Counted from the stretch's first letter, positions 1 to 6,378 are shown. The stretch: 10,392 bases of DNA from Methanobacteriota archaeon (GCA_005878995.1 VBME01000088.1:1-10392), one strand, 5' to 3'. The notes: generated by a model not told the origin, from the sequence alone. Translations and numbers: made by a program.

Positions 1-562
1 CGACGTGTTCGCGACGCCGCACGTCTTGCTCGTCGGAGACGACGCCACGGCGTTCGCTCGGTCGAAAGGTCACGCGGTCTTCGACCCGGCGACGCCCGAA
101 TCCCGACGTCGCCTCCAGGAGAGCCTCGCGAAAATCCGGGAGGGCAAGCTCCCGCGATACGCCCGAAAGTGGAAGGCGGTCGATCTTCACGGGACCGTGG
201 GTGCGGTCGCGCGGGACCGTCGCGGCCGGTTCGCCGCGGGCTCATCGACCGGGGGCACCGCGTTCATGCTGCCGGGCCGCGTCGGCGACTCCCCGATTGT
301 CGGCGCGGGACTGTATGCCGGGCCCAAGGCCGCTGTCACCGTGACCGGCATCGGCGAGGAGATCATGAAACGCGTCCTCTCGAAGGTCGTCTATGACCGG
401 ATTGCGGAGGGACGCACACCCCAAGCGGCGGCGAATCGCGGGCTCTCGCTCTTTCCTGAGGACGTCTCAATCGGAATCATCGCGGTCTCCGCCGGAGGAT
501 GGGGCGAGGCCTCGAATCAAGACATGGCGTTCTTCGCCTCGTCTCCGCGTCGAACGTTTTAA
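1..562 (+). CDS. Plant-type L-asparaginase / isoaspartyl peptidase (Ntn-hydrolase), 3' part
   Basis: The gene is open at the left edge (frame starts at base 2; TAA at 560-562), so most of the alpha subunit is missing. Enzymes of this family hydrolyse L-asparagine and beta-aspartyl (isoaspartyl) dipeptides. The precursor cleaves itself before a Thr that becomes the N-terminal nucleophile of the beta subunit. That site is visible here: HGTVGAVA, with the Gly-Thr scissile bond and the Thr codon at 194-196. After it come the family's STGG motif (supporting Thr), GRVGDSPIVGAGLYA (Arg and Asp that bind the substrate carboxylate and amino group) and TGIGEE. The predicted beta chain is about 122 residues, normal for the family, so nothing looks broken downstream of the cleavage site. 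The extreme C-terminus (after AVSAGGWG) is poorly conserved in such enzymes. The family call is secure; substrate preference cannot be read from this fragment. The stop codon overlaps a probable promoter for the next gene. Confidence 0.93.
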   Translation, partial: DVFATPHVLLVGDDATAFARSKGHAVFDPATPESRRRLQESLAKIREGKLPRYARKWKAVDLHGTVGAVARDRRGRFAAGSSTGGTAFMLPGRVGDSPIVGAGLYAGPKAAVTVTGIGEEIMKRVLSKVVYDRIAEGRTPQAAANRGLSLFPEDVSIGIIAVSAGGWGEASNQDMAFFASSPRRTF

Positions 563-566
563 GCAC
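553..566 (+). promoter_or_regulatory. Probable TATA element for the winged-helix gene
   Basis: An A/T island, CGTTTTAAGC, sits in a GC-rich background and overlaps the asparaginase stop codon. Its centre (about 559) would place transcription start near 585, leaving a short leader that contains the ribosome binding site at 601-607. It is a sequence-only call. A second weak A/T patch at 573-579 is too close to the ribosome binding site to be a good alternative. Confidence 0.4.
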
Positions 567-600
567 GCCCACGTTATCACGGACCATGTCACGCTTTGTA

Positions 601-607
601 GGGGAGG
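601..607 (+). promoter_or_regulatory. Ribosome binding site fixing the GTG start at 614
   Basis: GGGGAGG matches the anti-Shine-Dalgarno end of archaeal 16S rRNA. It lies six bases ahead of the GTG at 614, which supports a GTG rather than an internal ATG as the start of the regulator. Confidence 0.7.
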
Positions 608-613
608 TTTTCT

Positions 614-922
614 GTGACTCGGAGGAGTGCACTCACCAGCAAGATCGAGGCCGAGGTCAAGCTCCTGCAACGACACGTCGCGATGTTGAAGGCGATCATG
701 GAGAACCAGCCGATCGGGATCATTCGCCTCTCGGAACTCCTCAACTTTCCCCAACACAAGGTGCGCTACTCGCTCCGGATCCTCGAACAGGAAGGTCTCA
801 TCAAGCCGTCCCCCGAAGGCGCCGTCACGACGGACAAGCTGGAAGAGTTCCTCGACTACCTGAAGGGAGTCCTCGACTCGATGTCGGCGACCGTCGTCGA
901 ACTTCGCAAGACGCTGGAATGA
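614..922 (+). CDS. Small winged helix-turn-helix regulator, 102 aa
   Basis: The start is GTG with a strong Shine-Dalgarno sequence. The protein is short and mostly helical. Residues about 8-31 form a long amphipathic helix. Residues 34-73 have a winged-HTH pattern: IIRLSELLNF as helix 2, the turn plus recognition helix around PQHKVRYSLRILEQEGLI (residues 46-63), then a short wing (KPSPEGAVTT). Residues 74-102 form a second amphipathic helix that probably helps dimerisation. Stand-alone wHTH proteins of this size are common in Euryarchaeota and usually bind DNA as dimers near their own promoter. No ligand or metal site is visible. It is transcribed away from the asparaginase stop and towards tRNA-Asn, with its own promoter likely. 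Target genes are unknown. The fold call is good; the regulatory role is inferred from the fold. Confidence 0.85.
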   Translation: MTRRSALTSKIEAEVKLLQRHVAMLKAIMENQPIGIIRLSELLNFPQHKVRYSLRILEQEGLIKPSPEGAVTTDKLEEFLDYLKGVLDSMSATVVELRKTLE

Positions 923-955
923 GCCGGCGCCACTCGATGCGGCTGAGTCTGGCCG

Positions 956-969
956 GAGAAACTATTTGA
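956..969 (+). promoter_or_regulatory. Probable promoter (BRE/TATA) of tRNA-Asn
   Basis: GAGAAACTATTTGA combines a purine-rich BRE-like stretch with a TATA-like TATTTG. The element's centre (about 966) lies 29 bases before the tRNA 5' end at 995, the usual archaeal spacing if the transcript starts at or just before the mature end. Confidence 0.5.
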
Positions 970-994
970 GGACCCGTCCGGTATCGCGACGCAA

Positions 995-1068
995 GCCGTC
1001 GTAGCTCAGTCTGGTAGAGCCCCCGGCTGTTAACCGGGTGGTCTCCGGTTCAAATCCGGACGACGGCG
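995..1068 (+). tRNA. tRNA-Asn (anticodon GTT)
   Basis: A full cloverleaf can be drawn. The acceptor GCCGTCG (995-1001) pairs with CGACGGC (1061-1067). The D stem is GCTC/GAGC. The anticodon stem CCCGG/CCGGG carries the loop CTGTTAA, with GTT at 1029-1031. The T stem TCCGG/CCGGA carries the loop TTCAAAT. The discriminator base is G (1068), the expected Asn identity base. There is no intron. CCA is not encoded directly after the discriminator (the next bases are CTCC), so it would be added by CCA-adding enzyme, as is common in archaea. The gene converges with the minus-strand operon, whose stop is 22 bases away. Confidence 0.97.
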
Positions 1069-1089
1069 CTCCAATTCTCCACGGCACCA

Positions 1090-1461
1090 TCAGGCCGCTT
1101 TCACCGCGTCGATGGAACGCTCGATTTCCCGCTGTAACTTTGCGCGCGCCGCAGGCTTGGTCCAGAGATCGTTGAGATCCGGGCGAGTGGCCTGACAGAT
1201 TCCGAGCAGGTCGTCGAGGCTCGTGTTCCTCAACGTTTCGAGCACGACGGCCTTGTACATGTGAAGCTCGTTCCCATGGCGCTGAATCACGGAGGGATAC
1301 AACCACAGCTCGCAAGCCATCCACTTCTCGACGTACGAGCGAGCCAGCGGCCGCACTCGGGTCGCAATTTGTCGGCGGAACGCGTCTCTCGCGAGCTCCA
1401 GGAGGAGCGGCGACTCCAGCGGTTCCTTGACCATGGCGTCGGAAGCGCGTGTTCCCTTCAT
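1090..1461 (-). CDS. Uncharacterised helical protein, 123 aa (second gene of a two-gene operon)
   Basis: I do not recognise the family. The ATG at 1461-1459 overlaps the TGA of the upstream gene (ATGA, 4 bases). It has no Shine-Dalgarno sequence of its own, so translation is probably coupled. The protein has no signal peptide, membrane helix, cysteine cluster or nucleotide-binding motif. Residues about 18-45 are a basic helix rich in Arg (RDAFRRQIATRVRPLARSYV). The middle is a distinctive aromatic stretch, EKWMACELWLYPSVIQRHG (residues 45-63). The C-terminal half is helical, with an Arg/Lys- and Glu-rich tail. The rich and varied amino-acid content (W, Y, M, H, N) is unlike the Arg/Gly/Pro/Asp-rich false frames of this high-GC DNA and supports a real gene. 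It ends facing tRNA-Asn. Confidence 0.68.
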   Translation of the reverse strand: MKGTRASDAMVKEPLESPLLLELARDAFRRQIATRVRPLARSYVEKWMACELWLYPSVIQRHGNELHMYKAVVLETLRNTSLDDLLGICQATRPDLNDLWTKPAARAKLQREIERSIDAVKAA

Positions 1462-2009
1462 AAAGCCGGTCGCTCGCCGGAGGACGCGGGTCGGACCCTC
1501 TCCCCCCGCGGAGGACGGAGCAGGACCTCCAGGTCGGCCGCGTGACGCGCGCGGCGTCGTCCGCGTAGGAGCTCCTTCTGGGCTCGTGCGATTGCCGGAG
1601 GAACGTCAGGCCACAAGCCATTCAGGCGCTCCATGAGGTTCCGTTCGGATTGCGCCGCGGTGGTCCCGGCCGTCCCGAGGTCGAATCCGCGAACGGGACC
1701 CGAGAACGAATAGACGTGGAGATTCCCCTTGAAGAAACAGGCGGAGTACGGGATCGGAAGCAGCCCATGCGCGCGAGCGTCGCGACAAAACGCGCGAACC
1801 CGCTTCGTCGGAATTCGAACTGGGATGACGAGCTCCGTCAGCAGCTCAATCGTCGCGACGTAGAACCGATCCTTTCGATGCGTGTCGAAGATGTAGGGGA
1901 GGCCGTCGAGGACGCAGATGCCGTAGGACGTTTCCTGCGTTTCCGCATCGAATACGGTCACCCCGTTTTGCGAGGGGACGAGCGTCTCGAGAAGCTTCAG
2001 ATCCGCCAT
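1458..2009 (-). CDS. Uncharacterised protein, 183 aa (first gene of a two-gene operon)
   Basis: I do not recognise the family. The start chosen is ATG at 2009-2007 (MADLKLLETLV), with GAGG four bases before it. An in-frame GTG at 2021 would be near the transcription start predicted from a TATA-like sequence at 2043-2050, so a leaderless GTG start is an alternative. The first 110 or so residues alternate beta and helix: VTVFDAE, TSYGICVLDGLPYIFDT, FYVATIELLTELVIPV, then KRVRAFCRDARAHG and LPIPYSACFFKGNLHVYSF. That suggests a compact cytoplasmic alpha/beta domain. Three cysteines (in GIC, AFC, SAC) are scattered and do not form a zinc motif. The last 60 residues are strongly Arg-rich and probably disordered or nucleic-acid binding. 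The gene lies wholly between two tRNA genes. Function unknown. Confidence 0.7.
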   Translation of the reverse strand: MADLKLLETLVPSQNGVTVFDAETQETSYGICVLDGLPYIFDTHRKDRFYVATIELLTELVIPVRIPTKRVRAFCRDARAHGLLPIPYSACFFKGNLHVYSFSGPVRGFDLGTAGTTAAQSERNLMERLNGLWPDVPPAIARAQKELLRGRRRARHAADLEVLLRPPRGERVRPASSGERPAL

Positions 2010-2042
2010 CGGGCCTCGCACGTTTCCCCGGAGGACGGAGGA

Positions 2043-2050
2043 CCTATTAG
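2043..2050 (-). promoter_or_regulatory. Possible TATA element for the minus-strand operon
   Basis: Read on the minus strand this is CTAATAGG. Its centre (about 2047) would put transcription start near 2020-2023, giving a very short leader before the ATG at 2009 or a leaderless start at the GTG at 2021. This is weak evidence from spacing and local A/T content only. The stronger A/T element at 2073-2080 could also serve this strand. Confidence 0.3.
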
Positions 2051-2072
2051 GAGCCGCGGCCCGGCACACTCC

Positions 2073-2080
2073 TTAAGTAA
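2073..2080 (+). promoter_or_regulatory. TATA element of tRNA-Met
   Basis: TTAAGTAA is the only A/T-rich octamer in this GC-rich stretch. Its centre is 26-27 bases before the tRNA 5' end at 2103, the standard archaeal distance. Read on the other strand it is TTACTTAA, so it may also contribute to transcription of the divergent operon. Confidence 0.55.
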
Positions 2081-2084
2081 CGCA

Positions 2085-2099
2085 CCGCGGTTCCCGCGG
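2085..2099 (+). repeat. GC hairpin between TATA and tRNA-Met, echoed in the intron
   Basis: CCGCGGTTCCCGCGG is a perfect inverted repeat: two CCGCGG arms around TTC. It lies between the TATA element and the tRNA start. The tRNA-Met intron contains CCGCGGTTCCGCG (2168-2180), which matches this hairpin apart from one missing C and the final G. Whether this is chance in GC-rich DNA or a local duplication is not settled. Confidence 0.6.
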
Positions 2100-2102
2100 C
2101 CG

Positions 2103-2205
2103 GGGCCCGTAGCTTAGTCCGGTGGAGCGTCTGGCTCATAACCAGACGGTCGTCGGTTCAAAAGGTCCCGCGGTTCCGCGAGACCGGAAAGTCCGGCCGG
2201 GCCCA
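2103..2205 (+). tRNA. Elongator-type tRNA-Met (anticodon CAT) interrupted by a T-loop intron
   Basis: Acceptor GGGCCCG (2103-2109) pairs fully with CGGGCCC (2198-2204); the discriminator is A2205. The D stem is GCTT/GAGC. The anticodon stem TCTGG/CCAGA carries the loop CTCATAA with CAT at 2137-2139. The stem lacks the three G-C pairs of initiator tRNA, so this is elongator Met (an Ile2 tRNA with modified C34 cannot be ruled out). The T stem is GTCGG (2152-2156) with CCGGC (2193-2197), one G-U pair included. Between its arms there are 36 bases instead of 7. Removing a 29-base intron (2163-2191) leaves a canonical TTCAAAT T-loop and a 74-nt tRNA. CCA is not encoded. The gene converges on the surface-protein gene, 16 bases from its stop. 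Confidence 0.93.
2163..2191 (+). other. 29-nt tRNA intron at position 59/60, with bulge-helix-bulge splice motif
   Basis: Next to the T stem, TTCA (2157-2160) faces GGAA (2186-2189) as a four-position helix (three Watson-Crick pairs plus one A-G mismatch). It has a three-base bulge AAA (2161-2163) on the 5' side and AGT (2190-2192) on the 3' side. The intron continues as GGTC/GACC (2164-2167 with 2182-2185) and an inner CGCG/CGCG hairpin with a GTTC loop. The archaeal splicing endonuclease cuts between bases 2 and 3 of each bulge, which gives exon ends A2162 and T2192. The two exons then join to form exactly TTCAAAT. Splice sites are inferred from this geometry. Confidence 0.85.
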
Positions 2206-2221
2206 TCGACGACCGCAGACG

Positions 2222-5200
2222 TCACGAGGATCCGAAGGTGCGGAGGAGCCCACGCCGGTTTGTCTTGAGCAGGTACTCCCGGATCAGGTCCCGGGCGCCG
2301 ATGACCTTGTCCATGTCGCCGTCCCAGTTCTGGAGGATGCTCCCGTACGCCGCCTCGACGCGGTCCAACACGGAGCGAACGCGCTTCCGAATCCACGAGG
2401 ACCCTTTCCCCGAGTACACGACCGCCAGGTAGACGTTTCGTCCGCGCTCGATCAGGATCCGGTAGTCGCCGAAGTCGAGCTGGTGGAGTTCCCGGTGTTC
2501 CCCGTAGACGAACGCGTCACGGACGAATGCCTGGATTGCGGTGAGCATGCCGCTCAACACGTCCTCGTCCTTCTCCTGGGATAGGCTGCGCGAAAGGTGG
2601 TAGACGAGGATCCCGTCGCGGTACACGAGGAACGCCTCCTCGATCGACCCGCGCGATCGGCGTTGGATGAAGAGGATCGTGAAGAACCCCGCCGCGGCGG
2701 CGCCAAGCCCGATCCCCAGGAGCGGCGTCAGGTCCGCGATGATCGTGACAGTCGCAGTGTTCGATCGAACGTATCCGATGACCGTATCTCCGCTGTCCGT
2801 GTACACCGCCTCGAAGACCGCGGGAATCAACGACCCGGCGGGCGTCCCCCCCGCGGGGCGGAGGATCAGCGTGACCGTCTCGACCTCGCCTGGCTGGAAG
2901 TCGATAAAGGACCAGTTGAGCACGTCCGTCCCGGTCCTCGGGACCCGAGACGTGTACGACACGAGTTCGAACCGCTTGTCGTACGCGTCGGTCAACCACA
3001 GATTGTGGGCCGAGGATCCCCCGAGATTCCGGATCGTCAGGGTCAAGGCCACGGTGTCTCCAACGTGCGCTTGAGCCGGCCCTGCCGTGAGGACCATGTC
3101 GATGTTCGGGGCGATGAAGTCCGCGTAGGCCGACGTCGTCACCCCCGGCCGGAAGTTCCCGTTCGAATCCGTGTAGTCCGAGTGGAAGGTGAGGTTCGCC
3201 CGCGTGCCGTCGAGGACGGTGGTCTTCGCGCGGAACTCAAGGGAGAACGATTTCGGGCCAGGCGCCACGTTGGACCAGTGCCAAGTGTACGTCGAGCCGA
3301 CGACCGATCGGGCGCCGTCCGACGTGTCGTTCACGTAAACAAAGCTAGCGGGGAGCGGCAGAGTGAGCCAGAGGTCGCCAGCCATCCCGCTCCCCGCGTT
3401 AACCTGATAGACATTGTAGAATTGGAGTGCCGCAGCTTCGACGACCGTCGTGGCCGGCGTGATGCTCAGCAAGATTCGTGGCGCCGCCGCCTCGACGCTG
3501 TCGGGCGTGATCGGCACCGACGGTTCGAGGTTGCCGACGCCGTCCCGGTACGTCAGGGTCCCGTTGATCGTGAGGAGGCGGTGGTCCGCGACCAAGGCGT
3601 TGACGGACGCGTTCAGATAGATGGCGGTCGCTCCCAGGGGGATCGTCGACAATGTGAAGCGAACCTCATCCCCGGAGACGAGGGCCGGGAGGGTCGCGTT
3701 CAAGAACGACAGGAACGGGTCCAGGGTGAGATTCACCCAGACATCCCGTCCCGCCTCGTTCCCCTCGTTCGAGAAGCCGATGACCGCGAGGACGACGTCC
3801 GCCGGGGTAACCTGGTTCCGACCGATCGTCACGGACGCGGATTGGATGTCCGGTGCGATCACGCGCACGGTCCACGATGAATCTCGAGGCGGAAGCAAGA
3901 ACCCGTTCGAGTTCGTGTAGTTCAACGTCACCTTGTTTGACAAGACCGCGTCGCGGACGAGATTCGGCGCTGCGACGGCGGTCAGGGTGAACGACCAGGT
4001 CGTCAGGCTCGGCATATTTGTGAATCGGAAGTATACGACGGAGCCCGATACGATACTGGTGCCGCCGAGGCTCGCCGCGGTGTCGGATACATGCGAGAGG
4101 CCCGGGGGCAGCGTGTCGTTCACCCACAGGGTCTGGGCCGGGTCTCCCGTGTTCTGCATTGTGATCTGGTAGGTGATCGTCTCGTTCGAGTGGAGGGTGC
4201 TCTTCGCCGACGTCTTGGACAGGCTGATGACCGGCCCTCGGAACGCGACGTCCGCGGTGGCGCTCAGCATCGGCCAGGAGAAGCCTTTCTCGTCCGAGAA
4301 GTTCAGGAACGCCTGGTTTCGGAAGTACGGGATCGGCGGGAGGCCGCCCTTCACCTGCACGTCGATGCTCAGGCGGTAGTTGCCCGGACCGAGGCCGGTC
4401 CAAGTCCAGTTGTACGAGCCTGTCATCGCGGCGGGATCGGACGAGCCAAGGAACGTGAGTTGGCTGGGAAGGCTGTCGTTGATCCAGGCCCGGCCCGCGG
4501 ATCCGGGTCCCGAGTTGTTGAACCAGATGTCGTACGTGAATATGTCGCCACCCCGCACGTTCGACAAGGTCGTGGTCTTTTGAAGGGTGAAGGTGGGAGC
4601 CCGGACGCGAGCGGACGCCTCCCCGATGTCGTGAACCCCATTCGATTCAATCGCCGTGATGGTCGCCGCGTAGACGCCTTGAGACAGTGGGGGTGCGTAC
4701 GTGAATCGGAAGAGCTTCCACGCCGACGGGGTCGCGGGGTCGGTCGACGCCAGGGACATCGCGGTATAGTTCACGACCAGCACTCCCGCTGGAGAAGTGA
4801 GATTGATTCGGGCCAGCGCGATCTCCGAACTCCCGAACGGATCGGAGACGTTGGCTTGTACGACCAACGTGTCTTTCGGCGACCAGACCGTCGTCGAGCC
4901 CACCCCATCGCGGAGGTCGATCAGGTCGATCCGCACGTACGTCGTCGTATTCAGCTCGAGTCCGGAGGCGGCGAAGGTGGAGTTCATCGCGAGCAAGGCG
5001 TCGGACGCGCTCGTCCCCATGTTCCGGACCGTGAGTCGGATTCTCGCTCCCGAGGCGAACGTGTGGTCCATCCCCGGGAACGCGAACGTGAAAGGCTGGT
5101 AGTCGTTGAACGCGTTCGTCGTGACTCGCGCCTGAACGTACGCCACCGGTGTCAGCGTGACGCCGTTCCAATCCGCGAGGGTCAGGTTGATGTCCAGGTT

Positions 5201-6373
5201 CTTGGCATCGTGGTTCGCGGAATCGAGATACAACGTCGCGTTGACCGCCGTCGACCGGAACGCACGGGTCAGGACCGGGTCCAAGTCGAAGTCATGGGTC
5301 GTCCCGTCTTTCCTCAATGTCTCGTTGTACTGAGATCCGACACCGCCCGCGGGCTTCGGGGGGGCCAGGCGCTCCGACGACCCGATCCGGGTCGGATTCA
5401 GGAACACTTCTTTCAACTGCCGGCCGACATAGACCGAAGCCTGCGCCGGAAGGCCCGTCTGCAACGCCCCGGTTCGGTTCGTGTAGACGAGCGTGAGGGA
5501 CTTCGTGAGGAGGACGCCTGGCTCCGTCCCGACGTTCACTCGAGCCAATAGGTCGAAAGATCGAGGCCCGTTTCCAACGTTCGGGAAGGTGAATGACGGC
5601 CACGCGGTCGTCGCGCCGACATTCGACGCCGTGTCGGACAGGTACGTCAAACCCGGGAGCTGGGTGTCGTTGACCCAGGCCGTTGACGCCGGCAGACTTC
5701 CGGTGTTGTTGAGGTAGACGTGGAAGGTCACGGTCGCACCGGGCTGTGACTCCGGCGAGGCCGCCCGCATCGAGAGGCTCAGGTTCGCGTCGGTCTCCTG
5801 CCCGTACGTCACGAAGTACATGTCGGTCGGCCCCGGCGGGTTCACCCAGCCGCCGCCGAAGTTCAGGTTGATTTTCGCTTGGCCTCCGGCGTAGGTGTCC
5901 GCGTTGCTGTGGTGCCACTCGTACCCGTTCGAGGCGAAGCTCGCGGACGTCGCGACGATCCAGTATGGCGTGCCGGCGGTGAGGTTGGTCTGGGACGCCG
6001 TGAACGGCACGGCGTAGTTCCCCAGGTTCGTGTTCCCGATGACGAGGTCTTTGCTGGCCAGTGCGACGGACGACGGCACGCCGCCTGCGTCGGGCCGGAT
6101 CGTGACGTTCAGGGAGTCCGTGATGTCTCCGGTGTTTCGAAGCCGGAGCGTCAGGTTCGTGAGGCGGTAGGACGCCGTCGCCACGAACGATTGCGCGACA
6201 CTTTCGCTCGAGGAGACGGTGATATGGCTAGTGCCGCTGATGACGGTGTTCGATTCGAACGGCCGCTCCCCGAACGCCGCGGCGGGCACGGCAAGGAGCG
6301 GAGCCAGGACTGCACCTAGTAGGAGGAGGACGAACACGCCCACTAGGGGTGAGGTGGGCTGGCGACCGCTCAC
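2222..6373 (-). CDS. Giant membrane-anchored DUF11-domain surface protein with cytoplasmic alpha/beta domain, 1383 aa
   Basis: The start is GTG at 6373 with GAGGTG five bases upstream. Residues 1-33 are a signal peptide (hydrophobic VGVFVLLLLGAVLA, then VPAAA). Residues about 45-190 are a beta-sandwich resembling choice-of-anchor type domains (SQSF-like start, LTAGTPYWIV). DUF11-like modules follow at about 195-315, 595-710, 715-838, 842-962, 966-1088 and 1090-1211. The clearest show the WVNDTLPPGL signature and NxGD/NNTG loops. Beta-rich unassigned segments fill 316-592. I count 28 N-x-S/T sequons, all ahead of the membrane helix, so heavy N-glycosylation is likely. The single transmembrane helix is at about 1215-1237, followed by RRSRGS. 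Residues 1244-1383 are cytoplasmic: a strand-helix-strand layout (EEAFLVYRDGILVYHLS, FGDYRILIERG, VYLAVVY, WDGDMDKV) that resembles longin/roadblock-like domains fused to archaeal membrane proteins. Ectodomain role (adhesion, cell-surface scaffold) and signalling role are inferred. Confidence 0.92.
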   Translation of the reverse strand: MSGRQPTSPLVGVFVLLLLGAVLAPLLAVPAAAFGERPFESNTVISGTSHITVSSSESVAQSFVATASYRLTNLTLRLRNTGDITDSLNVTIRPDAGGVPSSVALASKDLVIGNTNLGNYAVPFTASQTNLTAGTPYWIVATSASFASNGYEWHHSNADTYAGGQAKINLNFGGGWVNPPGPTDMYFVTYGQETDANLSLSMRAASPESQPGATVTFHVYLNNTGSLPASTAWVNDTQLPGLTYLSDTASNVGATTAWPSFTFPNVGNGPRSFDLLARVNVGTEPGVLLTKSLTLVYTNRTGALQTGLPAQASVYVGRQLKEVFLNPTRIGSSERLAPPKPAGGVGSQYNETLRKDGTTHDFDLDPVLTRAFRSTAVNATLYLDSANHDAKNLDINLTLADWNGVTLTPVAYVQARVTTNAFNDYQPFTFAFPGMDHTFASGARIRLTVRNMGTSASDALLAMNSTFAASGLELNTTTYVRIDLIDLRDGVGSTTVWSPKDTLVVQANVSDPFGSSEIALARINLTSPAGVLVVNYTAMSLASTDPATPSAWKLFRFTYAPPLSQGVYAATITAIESNGVHDIGEASARVRAPTFTLQKTTTLSNVRGGDIFTYDIWFNNSGPGSAGRAWINDSLPSQLTFLGSSDPAAMTGSYNWTWTGLGPGNYRLSIDVQVKGGLPPIPYFRNQAFLNFSDEKGFSWPMLSATADVAFRGPVISLSKTSAKSTLHSNETITYQITMQNTGDPAQTLWVNDTLPPGLSHVSDTAASLGGTSIVSGSVVYFRFTNMPSLTTWSFTLTAVAAPNLVRDAVLSNKVTLNYTNSNGFLLPPRDSSWTVRVIAPDIQSASVTIGRNQVTPADVVLAVIGFSNEGNEAGRDVWVNLTLDPFLSFLNATLPALVSGDEVRFTLSTIPLGATAIYLNASVNALVADHRLLTINGTLTYRDGVGNLEPSVPITPDSVEAAAPRILLSITPATTVVEAAALQFYNVYQVNAGSGMAGDLWLTLPLPASFVYVNDTSDGARSVVGSTYTWHWSNVAPGPKSFSLEFRAKTTVLDGTRANLTFHSDYTDSNGNFRPGVTTSAYADFIAPNIDMVLTAGPAQAHVGDTVALTLTIRNLGGSSAHNLWLTDAYDKRFELVSYTSRVPRTGTDVLNWSFIDFQPGEVETVTLILRPAGGTPAGSLIPAVFEAVYTDSGDTVIGYVRSNTATVTIIADLTPLLGIGLGAAAAGFFTILFIQRRSRGSIEEAFLVYRDGILVYHLSRSLSQEKDEDVLSGMLTAIQAFVRDAFVYGEHRELHQLDFGDYRILIERGRNVYLAVVYSGKGSSWIRKRVRSVLDRVEAAYGSILQNWDGDMDKVIGARDLIREYLLKTNRRGLLRTFGSS

Positions 6374-6378
6374 TCTGG

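Noticed and set aside
1069..1073. Encoded CCA end on tRNA-Asn (bases CTCCA)
   Set aside because: CCA would have to follow directly after discriminator G1068; here CT intervenes, so the match is chance.
962..1621. A 219-codon minus-strand frame running across tRNA-Asn and the 123-aa gene
   Set aside because: It overlaps the tRNA and has an Arg/Pro/Ser-rich composition, whereas the 123-aa frame has a natural composition and a coupled start.
2103..2170. tRNA-Met as a truncated or decayed pseudogene, because the T-stem does not close after TTCAAAA
   Set aside because: The missing T-stem arm and the full 7-bp acceptor complement plus discriminator A are found 29 bases later, and bulge-helix-bulge geometry explains the gap.
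2103..2205. Initiator tRNA-Met
   Set aside because: The anticodon stem is TCTGG/CCAGA and lacks the three consecutive G-C pairs typical of initiators.
4091..5551. A 486-codon open frame on the plus strand opposite the surface-protein gene
   Set aside because: Its product is dominated by Arg, Val, Gly and Asp with no domain pattern; it is the usual antisense shadow of a high-GC gene. The same holds for the plus-strand frame at 2597-3880.
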